DNA of 64,000 nucleotides from assembly GCA_033064195.1 (NCBI GenBank), contig JARBJD010000219.1, forward strand, positions 1-64,000. The letters are read 5' to 3'. The translations under genes were made by a program, and so were the position numbers. Positions 12,311 through 23,440 of this stretch are shown here, one piece after another. The DNA is from Blattamonas nauphoetae. Taxonomy: Eukaryota; Preaxostyla; Oxymonadida. The notes beneath the pieces were generated by a model. That model ran no database searches, had not been told where the DNA came from, and saw nothing but the letters and a program-made list of their open reading frames with translations. The stretch's first letter is position 1, and the number at the start of each line of letters is the position of its first letter.

Positions 12311-12860
12311 AAATGAAAGATGTAGAAAGAAAACCAATGTGAACATACGTGTCGGGAAGAAGAGAGGAAAAAAAGAAGTGGTCGAAAAAAAGTGAAAAAA
12401 AGAAGAATCAAACCAAAATTGCTCAAATTGTAGAAACTTAGAGATTGTGTCGAGTTGATGTCATTGTTGCTGGAAAAAACGAGATCCCACGACTCCTTCG
12501 TAAGAAAACACAAACATTCTCAACCAATCTAACCCTCCACTTTATTGTTGTTTGTCTCTTTTGTCCCTCCCCGTGCAGTTTCATCATCGAATCTCTTCTC
12601 TATGTGTCAAACCAGACATAGTCACCATTCCTGCCACCCAAAATTCTCTTGCGAATGTTTGTGTTTTCTTACGAAGGAGTCGTGGGATCTCGTTTTTTCC
12701 AGCAACAATGACATCAACTCGACACAATCTCTAAGTTTCTACAATTGAAGCAATTTTGGTTTGTTTCTTCTTTTTTTCACTTTTTTTCGACCACTTCTTT
12801 TTTCATCTCTTCTTCCCGACACGTATGTTCACATTGGTTTTCTCTCTACATCTTTCATTT
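12311..12860. repeat. Large fold-back: 209-bp inverted repeat with a 133-bp spacer
   Basis: The left arm 12311-12519 and right arm 12653-12860 are reverse complements with about 95% identity by eye. The stretch from GAGAATGTTTGTG through the block reading GGAGTCGTGGGATCTCG is the clearest part. The spacer 12520-12652 is not repeated. Because of this symmetry the same 50-residue peptide appears on both strands (12211-12513 minus and 12545-12748 plus), which is an artefact of the repeat rather than a gene. It could be a fold-back or MITE-like element. No target duplication was found at its borders. Confidence 0.85.
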
Positions 12861-13674
12861 TTTATAGTGAAGTGATTGGTGAAATGAACCTTTTGCAGAA
12901 AATTGGGAGAAAAGACTTGGTGTATTTTTTGAGCAGCTTTTGTCGAGATGTTTACGATAAAAATGCTTTTTATTTGATTCAAAACGGATAGCTGGTTGTG
13001 GAGAAAAAAGGGGAAAAAGTTGAGAGAAATGTGAGCATTTCTGGCATTTACTGTGTTTTGAGGTTTTATCTCGACACAGGCGTTTCGGCGCGGAACCACA
13101 TTTTTATGTTTCTTTGTTTGACCAATATGAGCTAGTTTTGTACAGAATCAACACTCCCGTTTTATTGTTTCAAATAACTTAGTTTAATCAATTCAAACCA
13201 TTTTTTGGGGCAAAACCTTATCTTTTCACTTAATCACAACTGAAGTTGATCAAACCCATTATTTTATCAAATGACGTCAGGAAGTGTCAAGGCTGAGAAT
13301 TGTTGTGAATGGTAATGAAATATGATTAAAGAAGACTCACTTACTCCTTTCTTCGAAGAGAAACCAAAATACTGCTCTCTTGTCATGTAGAAAAATGTCA
13401 TGACAATTGACGCTGGTGCTCTTTCTCTTCCAACAGCAATGGGTGCGGTTTTGATGATTGTGAGTGTGATTGAATCTCTGTGACAGCCATTTTCGCCGTT
13501 CGGTTGTTCTCAACGAGTCTTCAGGTCCAACTCAACAGTATTTCATTCGTCACCTCGAGTAGATCGTCATATTCTCGTTTCCTTTCTCTCTGCCAATCTT
13601 GTGACAAAGAGGACAATGATTTTACTGCGACTGTTCCACACAGAGCGAGAGCGAGCGATTTGGATTCAGAGAAG
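12861..13674. other. No recognisable gene
   Basis: AT-rich up to about 13470, then the composition shifts toward the GC-rich large gene. The plus-strand frame 13480-13707 is not supported by any motif. Confidence 0.4.
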
Positions 13675-16600
13675 TCAGCGGATGGATCGAAAGACGAGCT
13701 GACGTGAGGACGGAATAGACAAGCGTGCGACGGGAGACTGAGTGAGGAGGCAGCGGGAGATGATATGGAGAGCTTCGAAGTACGGCGAGACTGACCCGGA
13801 TCGGGTTGTGTCGTCGAAGGTGACCATGTCGTCCTTCAGAGGGAGGTCGGTGATCATGCACACGTACTGCAGCAGAAACAAGGTTGACCTCTCTTTGTGC
13901 ATCTTGAGGCGAGTGGACGGAGGGAACGCCATGTCGTTCGTCTTCTGGGCATCAGCGTGGGGAGGGATGGAGAGAGGGAAGCAGGCAAACAGATTTGTGA
14001 GGTGTCCTCCACGTCCTCCGTTGGATGCTCCTCCCCATTCTGAGCCTCGTCCACCAAACGACTTCTGCAGCGAGAACTGTCGGAACTCGTCCATCGCGTC
14101 GAAGTTCTCGTCGTCCTCCTCGTCCTGAAGTTGAGTTGTGAGGTCAGTCGCTTGTCCTTCCTCCGCCTCCGACGGGACACTGACGGAGAATGGAGTGGGT
14201 GTGTCTTGGAGAGTGAACGACGACGAGGATGCAAGTGAAGACTGGCCGCGAGGGAGTGACGGTGATGAGATGTCCAGTGCACGTTGTGAGACTGGTCTCG
14301 AGGCGAGTCGTGGGAACGTTCTCGGCGTGCTGGGAGCTGGTGGAGTGGTGGCCTGTGTAGAGACGGACGGGGGAAGGGTGGGTGTCTGTTTGAGGTGTGG
14401 CGACTCTGACTTGCGATCGTCCATCGCGCTGGACGGGGAAGGAGTGTCGAGCTCCTCGTCTGTGGCGTTTTCTGTAGTTTCTTCTTTTGTGTGTGTGATC
14501 TGGTTTCCGTGCAAATCGAGTGTGTTGTCGTGGGACGAAAGGATGAACGACGACACTCGCTCGTCTCTGAACTCCGTCTCGTCGAAGTCCGCATCTGCCG
14601 ACGTTTTGATCACATTCCACCTGCCCACCACGCTCTGTATGTTGCAGAAGCTGTTGGGCGGTCTCTGCTTCAGCTTGATGGCAGTGTTGAGGTGGAGATA
14701 GAGCGAGGCACGTGTGGCTTCGAAATCGGCTGACTCTTCCTTCCCCAGCTGGATAATGGCCGTGCACACTGCACATCCAGACTGCCTCGAATGGCGGTCT
14801 TGACTGTGAAAGCTCGCAAGCTCGTTCCACTTCTCCTCGCGAGCGTGTTTTCTCTCTGCGTACTGCGACATTCGCTTGATCATGACCGACATCTCCATCT
14901 TAACAGCTTCGCGTGCATCGGGAGATGAAGCAGAAATGTACCACTTGGCGATGCGGGTGAGTGTGGCTTTCGTCGGGGCGAAGGGGAGAAAGGCGAGGGA
15001 GAGTGGGGACATGTCGTGGAGGAACACCTTGAAGAGATGGTTCAACACATCGAAGTTGTCCTTCGTTGTGGCGGAGCGGTTGTAGCGGCTGATCTGGTTT
15101 TGGTAGAGGAACGAGCGAGGTCCGATCGAGAGAGGGAATATCTGGTTGGAGGCGAAGAGTGGGATGAGCGAGTCAAGCGACACAATGACACGGTGAGTCT
15201 TTGGGAACGAGATTGGATGAGACAGGGTAGACTCGATGCGGCTGAATGAGACGAGAGGGACTGAGGATTGGGTCTTCTGCCGCGGAGCAGATCGGGCGAG
15301 AAGAGAGTCGTCAGGCTGGACAGTCGACGAGATCGGGTAGAGCGTGGAGAGGAAAGGGGCGACGTTGAAGAAGGAGAAGACCAGCGCGATGCCGTTCTTG
15401 TCTTTGAAGGAGAGCAGGCGAGCTTTCGACGAGTGGATGAGAGTCTAGATGAGTGCGAAGGACGTGGCGCAGATCTTCACGCAGTAATCAATCACCAACA
15501 ACTCGAACTCACCATGCTCAGCGAACTGCTCACTCGACTTCCGTCCTGCTGCGGTGCGCTGGATGGTGTGGATGAGAGAGACGCTCTGGCAGACGATGGA
15601 GGAGAGGATGATGACAGACAGCGACGGACTCGTCTGCGGATAGGGTCGGCTCAAAGCGACGCAGAATCGGAGCAGAAGGTGCAGCACAGACAAGTCGGGG
15701 AGAGCAGCGAACAAGAGCGAGGATGTTTTCGAGTTCTGAATGTCGATGGACTTAGCGAGGCCCTGCTCGAGATTGCCTAACACCTGTCCGAGGCATTCGA
15801 TCCGCTTCATCAGCTCTTCGGCGAAGAGAAGGGGATTGGACACTGCAAACAGAGACCTCGCAAACTGAGAACAATCGTCGATTCCTCGCATGGTGTCGAT
15901 ATGCTGTGTTGCTGATGTGGCTTCCTGTTGTTCGGCGTAGAGAGCAGGCGGTCGTTCAGCAGAGTAAGTTATTGTTTGGCTTCCTCCCGCTTTCCGTCGC
16001 TCATCCGACGCGAGCAATTGGGCGACGTTCTCGACAGAGTGCTGATGGACGAGGAAGAGGACAGGGGCGTACTCCTCCATCAGCACGTCGATGAAGTACT
16101 CGCCCGCCTTCACGTGCGACAGCGAAGACGTGAACACGAGTCGCAGGTGGGAGAGAGTCGGCGCAGGTGGGAAGATGACCAGCGGGGGATGGAGGAGCGT
16201 GTTTGTGATGGTGCCCTGAGTCGTTACGAGGGCGGGATGTGACTTGTCATTGCTCGACTGTACTGGCTGAACGCCTTCGACTCCGACGACTGAAAAATGA
16301 ACGATCGTTTGTCCTTGTTCAGATTGGCGTGCGACTGGTCTTGCATCGACGAAGGAAACACGAAGGCGAGCTTCCCATCCACCATCACCGACTTGACCGA
16401 CTCTTCGACGGAGTACGTGCAAACTAGGTCGGGATCTAGAGTGAACGTGGCGTCCTCTTTCATCGCAGCATCAGTCGGCTTGTTGGTAGTCGCGGTGAGT
16501 TTGGCATTGTCTTCCATTTCGTTGTGGAGGAACGAGACAAGTTCTTGTCTGTCCTTCTCGCCCCACACGAGCACAGGCGAGCGAGTGTCCGAGTCGAACA

Positions 16601-18612
16601 TCGCCCAAAAGGCGCTGCTGTTGATTGGAGCAGGGCCTCCAACCACGACGACTTCTCCCCACAGCCATACTTGGTCAGTGTGGCCTCCTTCACCATTCTT
16701 CCGACGGGCGAAAGAAGCGAGTGTCCCCGCTTGACAGCCACTGTCAGAATCTGAGTATTCTCAAAATCCTTTGAGTGCGCTTCGGTGAAGTAGTCTGTGA
16801 TTTGAGGCTTGCTCGATGTCATCGAGTGCTTGGCTGTTGACTTGCCTTGTTTGGAAAGAGCGTCCTTCAAGTTCAGCTCGCTCTGTATTCTGTCGCGGAT
16901 GAGGGTGTGCAGGAATGTTGTCGTGGTGTGCTCGAAGTGATGCAGCTTCGACATTTTCTCACCCTCCTTCACGTCCAGCCCGTCCTCCTTTGCCTGCGAC
17001 AACGCTCGATCCCAATCGGCGAGGGAGAGTGGATCACCTAAATCTCGTCCTGACCCGTCCGCGTCCACCGTTGTCCTCTTCACTGTGTCGTCGCTGTGTA
17101 CACGGAACGGATTCGGAAGAGGATGCTGTGTTGTGTGCTGAGGGTCGTCCTTGGTTTGCTCGGACGGTGATTCTGACCAGGAATCGATGTTCTCTGAGGT
17201 CGTGCGTGGGGATGTCTTCGTCTTTGCTTGGAAGTCTTTCACAAGCAGTTTGAGCTTGAGAGCGATGTGTCGTTGTATCTCCTGCGCCGAGAACGAGACG
17301 AGAGTGGTGTAGCTTTCGATGAGATCGCGTAGCATCCACAGCGCGTGCACCAACGACTACCTCTCCCTCTGCCGCAGCTTCTTGTCGGAGATGTTCCACT
17401 GATCAAACGTGTCCCACCCATTGGTGTGTCTGGTGTGCGGGTTGGAGTTGGCGGAGGGCGACATGTTGTGGTAGAAGAAGTCCGGCGAGGACATCGCCCA
17501 GAACGAGGACGGTGGGAGGATGAACGGCGACAGCAGATAGTTCGGTTCGTGCCACGTGAGGGACGTGGAAGTGGCGTGTGCTGGCTCGTAGAAAGGCGAG
17601 AGATGTATGTCGGCGAGGTTGATGGGGTGGAGCAGATGGAACGAGGGAGGCATAGCACACGTGTGTCTGTTGACGAAGTGGTACTGGGGGCTTGTGAGGA
17701 GAGGGTGGGCAATGGACGATGGTTGGAGTCGGAGAGGCTCGCTCTGCTTGTCTTTCGTGTCGAGTGGAGTGAAGAAGCGTGTGCAGTGTGTGTGAGCAGG
17801 GTGGAGGGGAGCAGGGACGAGGGCTGAGTTGTACAGACTCTGCAGAAGGAGGGGGATAAGGTAGTGTTCGATCGAGGCGGGCGACAAAAGGAGGAAGAAC
17901 AGGTCTCTGTAGCAATCGCGGATGTGCAGAGCGGCTGAGCTTCCCACAGCGTTCGACTCAGCCGCGATCGACATGCTCATCCAGCTTGTGTCTTCCTTTT
18001 CTTGCGATCGGGGCTGTGTGATGGCCACAGGCGGAGAGCATGCCCCAAAATGAAGCCAGCCCATCAAACCACAGCGGAAAGCGCGGTCTTGGAGCTGTTT
18101 GACGGTGTGCGGTGGGGAGAAGAGAATCAAGTGTCTGAGAAGCGTCATGGCCTGGAGAAGAGGATATAGAGTGTGCAGTCCAATCGAGGCGACAAGGCGT
18201 TCGGTAACAGAAGTGAACGGACCTGCTTTTGATATGATCGATTGGTGGAAAGGAACCAATGTATGGAGGAGAGAGAAGAGAATGATGGTGGAGTGGATGT
18301 GGAGGAAGGAGGAGAGCGAAGGATACTCGTCGAGGAGGGTGATTGGGCATGATGCGATGGACGAGAGAGGAAGAGCGCTCGCCGGTGATGTGTCAATGTT
18401 GGTGGAACAGAAATTGGCAAAGTCAATCGAAATTGAGGGCAGGAATGGGATTGTTGTCGGGATAGAGACGGTTGGTGGTGAATAAAGAGGAGGAGGATCT
18501 CGATTGCCTCTTCCAGCTGTGGCTCAAGTTTGCGTTGATCCAGAAAGGAGGCAAGGAGAGAACGGGTTGAATGGGAGAAGATGAGTGACAACAGTGACAG
18601 GGAGAGCAACAT
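13675..18612 (-). CDS. Large unrecognised protein gene, copy A (about 1,600 residues, frame breaks)
   Basis: Reading from 18612 (a possible ATG) to the TGA at 13675, one long GC-rich gene can be followed. It opens with helical hydrophobic segments (18612-17360: repeated LLxLL, a block ending LLQAMTLLRHLILF), then a charged region (17350-16660), more helices (16250-15445), then a conserved IKRMSQYAERKHAREEKWNE helix (about 14880-14820), a Ser/Pro/Thr-rich linker (14450-14150) and a Gly-rich GGRG block. The frame is interrupted by in-frame TAG at 17357 and at 15445, where coding sense clearly resumes in the same frame, and shifts frame near 18500, 16650 and 16250. The C-terminal end differs from copy B after about 13730, so the 3' end looks replaced. 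Family unknown: a distant resemblance to Ufd2-type helical E4 proteins was considered but is not supported. It may be a pseudogene. Confidence 0.5.
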
Positions 18613-19423
18613 AGTTGAGAGTAAGATATTGTTCCGTTTCTGTGAGGGATTTAGGGTTCAGGATAAAGAGCAGAGTGCCTGTGTGTATGAGACGAGAGCT
18701 TTAACCGCAGAAGAGATGAGTATGCTGTGTATCTTTCGAATTATGGTGATTGAAGGCAAATTTGGAGGCTGAGGAGCGGATCGGAACGGACATTCTATGA
18801 AGTGCTTTTCACGTCGTTTGAACTCTGGCGGATCGAACAGAACTTGACGATTGCGGTTTGGTTTCAAGAGAGTTATCTTGATAAAAGGAATATGAGGCAG
18901 CGACCACTGACGATGTGAGGGCATAGTTGGATTACAGAAGTGGTGGAGAAGGATTGTCGAATGAAGGATGTAGCATTGTTGGGAGACTGAAATAAAACGT
19001 GGACAGTTATTGAGATGTTTGTCTTGATTATTTCCTGAGAGAAGAATCAAAACGAGAGAGATCTGACCGAAGACGGGTCATTCTGTGGAGACTGCGACAC
19101 GCTGCCGGAAAACTGATATTTTCCATCTTTTCCCCATATCCTAGAAGTATACACGAAGAGAGACAAGGTGTACGACGAGTTTAATCAACTGTCGTGGTGG
19201 AAGAAGATCGGACTCATTATAATTTCTGAGAGTTGCGATGAAACTGATCTAGTGAAAAGATAAACTTTTGCCCCCAAAAATTGCTTGATTACAACAAATG
19301 AAGTGTTTTGAAACAAGAAAAAAGGGGTGTCGATTCTGAGTGGGAACGACCCATATTTATTTTTCAAGTCCCATGTTACGGATTTTTGTATATGTACGGA
19401 TTCATAGCACTATTAGTAGATAG
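18613..19423 (-). other. Upstream region of the large gene, weak coding signal
   Basis: A minus-strand frame 18658-19050 (130 codons, ending ...ALVSYTQALCSLS) reads like protein and sits directly upstream of copy A, with CACACAG and CCTCACAG acceptor-like ends near 18680 and 18640. It could be an upstream exon of the same gene. 19060-19423 has nothing identifiable. Confidence 0.3.
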
Positions 19424-20019
19424 GTGGACATCGAGACATCATTTTACGCTCCAATACTCAACACCAATGAATCGAAGACGACATTCACAAAGAAAACAGG
19501 GACATTCAAAGTTGAGATTGTTGGAACGCTTTTGATTCCATGTGGTTTGTTGTTGGAAGTGTTTGAGATGACTCAAGACAAGAAAGAAGGTAGCCAGCTT
19601 CAGTTCGAGCTGAATCTGGACTCGACGACTTCATTCTCGGAGAAAGAGATTGTTCTCTCGCTCTCCGAATCGTCATTGCCCACTTTCTCGAAGTCTTTGG
19701 AATGGCGTGGTCGTCTAGTTTTCGGGAATGATGTTCGCACGGAAGACTCGTTTGTGATCCAACCGACCAGTTCTGATCGATTCGCTCAAGCGATTAGAGA
19801 CAACATGAAATGGTGGATTCCTGTTGTGGTTGTTGTCTCTGTTCTGCTCCTCGTCCTGATCTTGATTGTGATTGTCTGCATTCGTCGGAAGCAGAAGAAA
19901 GGAGATGAAACAAAACAGCCACTGTCTGAAATGGAAAAGCAAATTGAGGTGAAGGTGGATGAGGATGGATTCGGTGCGATGGTTGGAGACGGATCCACAC
20001 GGCCTGTTCGAGCGCATTC
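19424..20019 (+). pseudogene. Beta-helix/pseudokinase receptor gene fragment, part 1 (stalk, membrane span)
   Basis: The plus-strand frame gives the juxtamembrane part of the same family as the gene at 23441-28027: IVGTLLIPCGLLLEVFEM, the SLSESSLPTFSKSLEWRGR block, DSFVIQPTSSDRFAQAI, then a single membrane helix (VVVVVSVLLLVLILIVIVC, about residues 135-153) and a basic stop-transfer RRKQKK. The cytoplasmic start follows up to AHS, where the 2.2-kb transposon begins. Skipping the element, the frame continues exactly at 22239. The 5' beta-helix part is missing. What lies upstream of 19424 is not recognisably homologous. Confidence 0.8.
20012..20019. repeat. 8-bp target site duplication, left copy
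   Basis: GCGCATTC immediately before the element start at 20020. It is repeated at 22231-22238. Confidence 0.9.
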
Positions 20020-22230
20020 TTGGTCTGTTAAGTGGATTGGACACTGTCCAGTGTTGGACTGGACAGTTGACCTCGATTGGACACTCTTTTTTGATCTTGT
20101 TCATTTCACCCTAAATTCATCTTTTCGCTGAATTTCACAAAGAATTGATCATAATAACACGAGAAAGGGCGAAATGGCTCGAATCGGAGTCCATTCTGCG
20201 AGGAGTGACGATCGGCTTGATCCACCCATGATTGGACACCATTGGACACAGTTGGACAATTCGATGGCAGGTTTTTTCTGAGGTCTCCTCAATTAGTGCA
20301 TCCCGTTTTTTGAGGTTTTGACGAGTCGGCCAAATTGGACAGTCCAATGGACTGTCCAGTCCTGGACTGTCCAACCGACACCTATAAAGGGTCACAGTTC
20401 TTTCTCAATTTCCATTACAGTTTGATTTTACCGTCTATTTTTCACTTTTTTGATGAATAGGAGACTTCATCTCTGATTCAAAACCCTGCGCACTCTTCTT
20501 TTGAAAGCAGATCGAACAGGAGAGATCCAATTTGAGGGAATCGATAACTCAGCTGCCCGTCCAACATTTAAAATTCAGCCTTTGTGCGTCTCATTTCATT
20601 CACAGTCAGCCATCATCACCTCCACTATCGTGATCGTCGCCAACTCCAGAACAGCCGAAATCTCCTTCAAATTCAGCTTCTAAGCACCTTTCTTTTCGTT
20701 TTCAGAAAACCGTCATTCAACTTTGGAGAAGCGGCGAGTCATCCATCTTCACACTTCCCTTTCTCGACATCTACTGTTAATTCAATCATGCTCATCGTTA
20801 ACTCGACACACATCACAGTTTTGCCTCAATACCGTTGCCAAACACGCCATCTACTTCTGATATACCGCCCATCGCCAACAACGATCGCATCCTCTCTGGA
20901 GCCACACTCAGCCTATACACGCCTCAACCATTGCGCAGAAGATGACGATACTGTGTCAATTACCCATTTGCATACACACCACCTCAATTAGTGATCTTCA
21001 AAGAATGATAGAGTTATCTCACCCAACCTCCCGAACAAGAAGTCTCGAAATCAATCTTTATGGTGCTCAGTACGCGCATCCTATTCAGTCGGATCAAAAA
21101 AAGCAAGTTACCCCTCAACAGGTTGGAATGTAGTTTCAATTGCAAGGTGTATGCCTCAGCCTGATTTTTTTTCTTTTCTTCCGCTCCTTCAGGAGTCACA
21201 ACAACAAACATTGAAAAATCAGCGGCAGTAACTTCAAAATCAACCAGAAAGAATGGATGTATTATCTGTAGAGGACCACAATTTCCATTGTAATCATGAC
21301 AAACCAGATCATCTCCAAAAAACCATGAATGGCGACGCAACAAAGGATCTTCACAACTTTTTGGCCACAAATGGTGTTGTTTCCTCACCTTCCGCCAATG
21401 GCAGTACAGCACTGCTCAGAGTACAGCAAGGATCAAACTCGCTTCAACCGCTACCTTCATCACGGGTACAACCCTGTTTGAAGATACATCGTCTGGATAA
21501 GATCAACGCCTCTGTCAATCGATCACTCTTTTGTGGTAATTTCATCTTCCGATCGAGCAGAATGACTCATTTCTGAATCGCAATGTGGAACCTTCGCCAC
21601 TCGGGACAGATGTTGTTGTTGCAGGTGTACCATCATCACTCTGTCAAATTTATCTTCATTAACGTGCTGTCCTCCTCAATTCTGGCATTAGAGCTGAGAA
21701 TTCTTCCTCCCCTCTTTCCTCTCTAACATCTTGGTTGTTAGAGAGGACAAGCAAAACATTCTTCCACCCATCACTCTGAAAATAAATACTGTATCCTCTG
21801 TTCATTCCACTCACATCATTTCCGTCAAACAACACTCCCTCATCAAAACCACACGATTGAGCTGACCAGCACGATGTGGGCCACGTTTTTTTCTCTTAAC
21901 CATCTCCCTTTTTCGTTCACTTCATGTTGGATGATATTCTTGTCTGAATCTCTTCGTAGAATCATTGTTTCACGGTGAAAACGATTCGACGAAGCTTGAT
22001 CAGCCCTTCTCCACTTCCTGTTCACCGAACTCCTCACATTTGCAACCTCAATCTGCCGAAAATATCCAATTCTGCCCACAACACCACTTTATTTCTCGTT
22101 TCTTCCAACAGTACGGAAGATCACCACATTTCACCCATTGATAAGTTTCTCGAGCCTCCAGCTTCTAAATAGGAGACTGGACACTGGACTGGACAATCCA
22201 GCCTCGACTGGACACAGCTTAACAGGCCAA
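20020..22230. mobile_element. Non-autonomous DNA transposon with 8-bp duplication and GGACTGGACA subterminal repeats
   Basis: A 2,211-bp insert inside a receptor gene. The ends are TTGGTCTGTTAAG (20020-20032) and its near-perfect complement at 22218-22230 (12 of 13 match). Perfect 8-bp direct repeats GCGCATTC flank it, and the interrupted reading frame joins across them. Both ends carry clusters of GGACTGGACA / GGACAGTCC motifs (20036-20095 and 22175-22215). A third cluster sits at 20336-20376. Subterminal clusters of short repeats are usual transposase-binding sites. No transposase is seen, and frames between 20500 and 22100 have no recognisable domain. Superfamily probably hAT from the duplication length; P-type elements also make 8 bp. 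Confidence 0.9.
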
Positions 22231-22238
22231 GCGCATTC
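22231..22238. repeat. 8-bp target site duplication, right copy
   Basis: GCGCATTC after the right inverted repeat, identical to 20012-20019. Confidence 0.9.
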
Positions 22239-22635
22239 AATCGAGATGGGCCAGTCATTCTGTCCGCCAACGAAAGAAGGGCAAGCGATGAATAGAGAGA
22301 ACGATGGAGATGAGACAGAGATGTGAGTGACAGTGGTTGGAACTGGGGATGGAGTTGCTGAGACGAGAACACTCCACAAGTTCGAAACACTTTACGACAG
22401 ACTGCACACGACAAAACGAGAAGTGAACAAGAAAGGGATGATGGAGTCGATTTTGCATGGTCTTCAGAACGCTGCTCGGATGAACTCAAACACTCAACTG
22501 TTTGCGTGCCTGACATCTCGATGGGTCCTGATTGACTCAAATGAACGACCTTGGCTGCAACTAACGAAACCGTCGATTCACCTGGCTGATGAAAACCAAA
22601 ACACTCTTCTGAATCAAACGTCGTCGTGGATATGA
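22239..22635 (+). pseudogene. Beta-helix/pseudokinase receptor gene fragment, part 2 (start of kinase-like tail)
   Basis: Continuation in the same frame of 19424-20019 beyond the transposon. After a linker, TLHKFETLYDRLHTTKR, GLQNAARMNSNTQLFACLTS and WVLIDSNE match in order the pseudokinase N-lobe region of the 23441-28027 gene (KKDTLYNRLHSQ, GLKTIAQKTHDAAILTALST, ILLDVCE). There is an in-frame TGA at 22324, and the frame ends at a TGA at 22633 before any kinase C-lobe, so this copy is truncated as well as disrupted. Confidence 0.75.
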
Positions 22636-23440
22636 GTGACAATGGATAAATCATCTCTCACTCATTTCTATCCCTTCAGTGCATTCGATTGATGAGATAG
22701 ACATTTTTTCATCAAAACAAGTTGAAAGGATCCAACCATTATTTGGTCAATTCTCATCCATCACGCTTGAATCATTTCAGGGAGGTGAGTCTCATCCTTG
22801 ATTTCAGAAAAACACTCATTGAGATTGAAACGGAAGAAGAAACCACGAAATAGTGTTAACATTTATGTAAATGTGGGGAAAACAATCGTGAGTGATGCCA
22901 GGAGAAGACGAAAGAATAGAATAAAGCAAAACGGCGAGGCAGTCTCCACAATTCAGATATTTCTGTGTGGAGTGTGCAGTCAAGCCAAACGAGGAAGAAC
23001 AGAATCAGAAATCGATAAGAGAATGACGATGCAAAAGAGAAAAAAGAAAACAGAACAGGTGACGTGTGAAAAAGATCCCAAAAGGCACATAGTCGACTTT
23101 TGGGAAGAAAGAGCGAGGCAGTTCTCGTTCTCATAGATGAGGTGACTGAAAAACATGATTTCAAGAATTGTGAGGTATGAAGAACGGCGGTGTGAAGGAA
23201 GTAAGTGTTGGGTGGGGATGGTGATAAGTTCGCCGACTTCATGGTTGAGATGAAATAAGAGAAGATATGACATGAATAACTGTGGCAGATGATGTCAGAT
23301 TGAGTGGAGGTGGAAACGATGAGGCGATGGTGTGGTGAGGATAGTAATACAGAGGTGTAGTGAATAGAAAAATAATAAAGAGACGTTGTGAGGTAAAATG
23401 TGTCAGAATCTGTCCATTCAGGAAGACTGATGAATGGTGA
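22636..23440. other. No recognisable gene
   Basis: Purine-rich on the plus strand. Short frames only. No motif that I can support. Confidence 0.5.

Noticed and set aside
12211-12748. A conserved 50-residue peptide encoded twice (CFLTKESWDLVFSSNND)
   Set aside because: The two copies are the two arms of a DNA fold-back. No third copy or coding signature supports a protein.
14138-14830. Overlapping 187- and 228-codon frames opposite the large gene
   Set aside because: They are shadows of GC-rich Ser/Pro codons in the gene on the minus strand. The matching shadows at 36663-37349 follow the duplicate.
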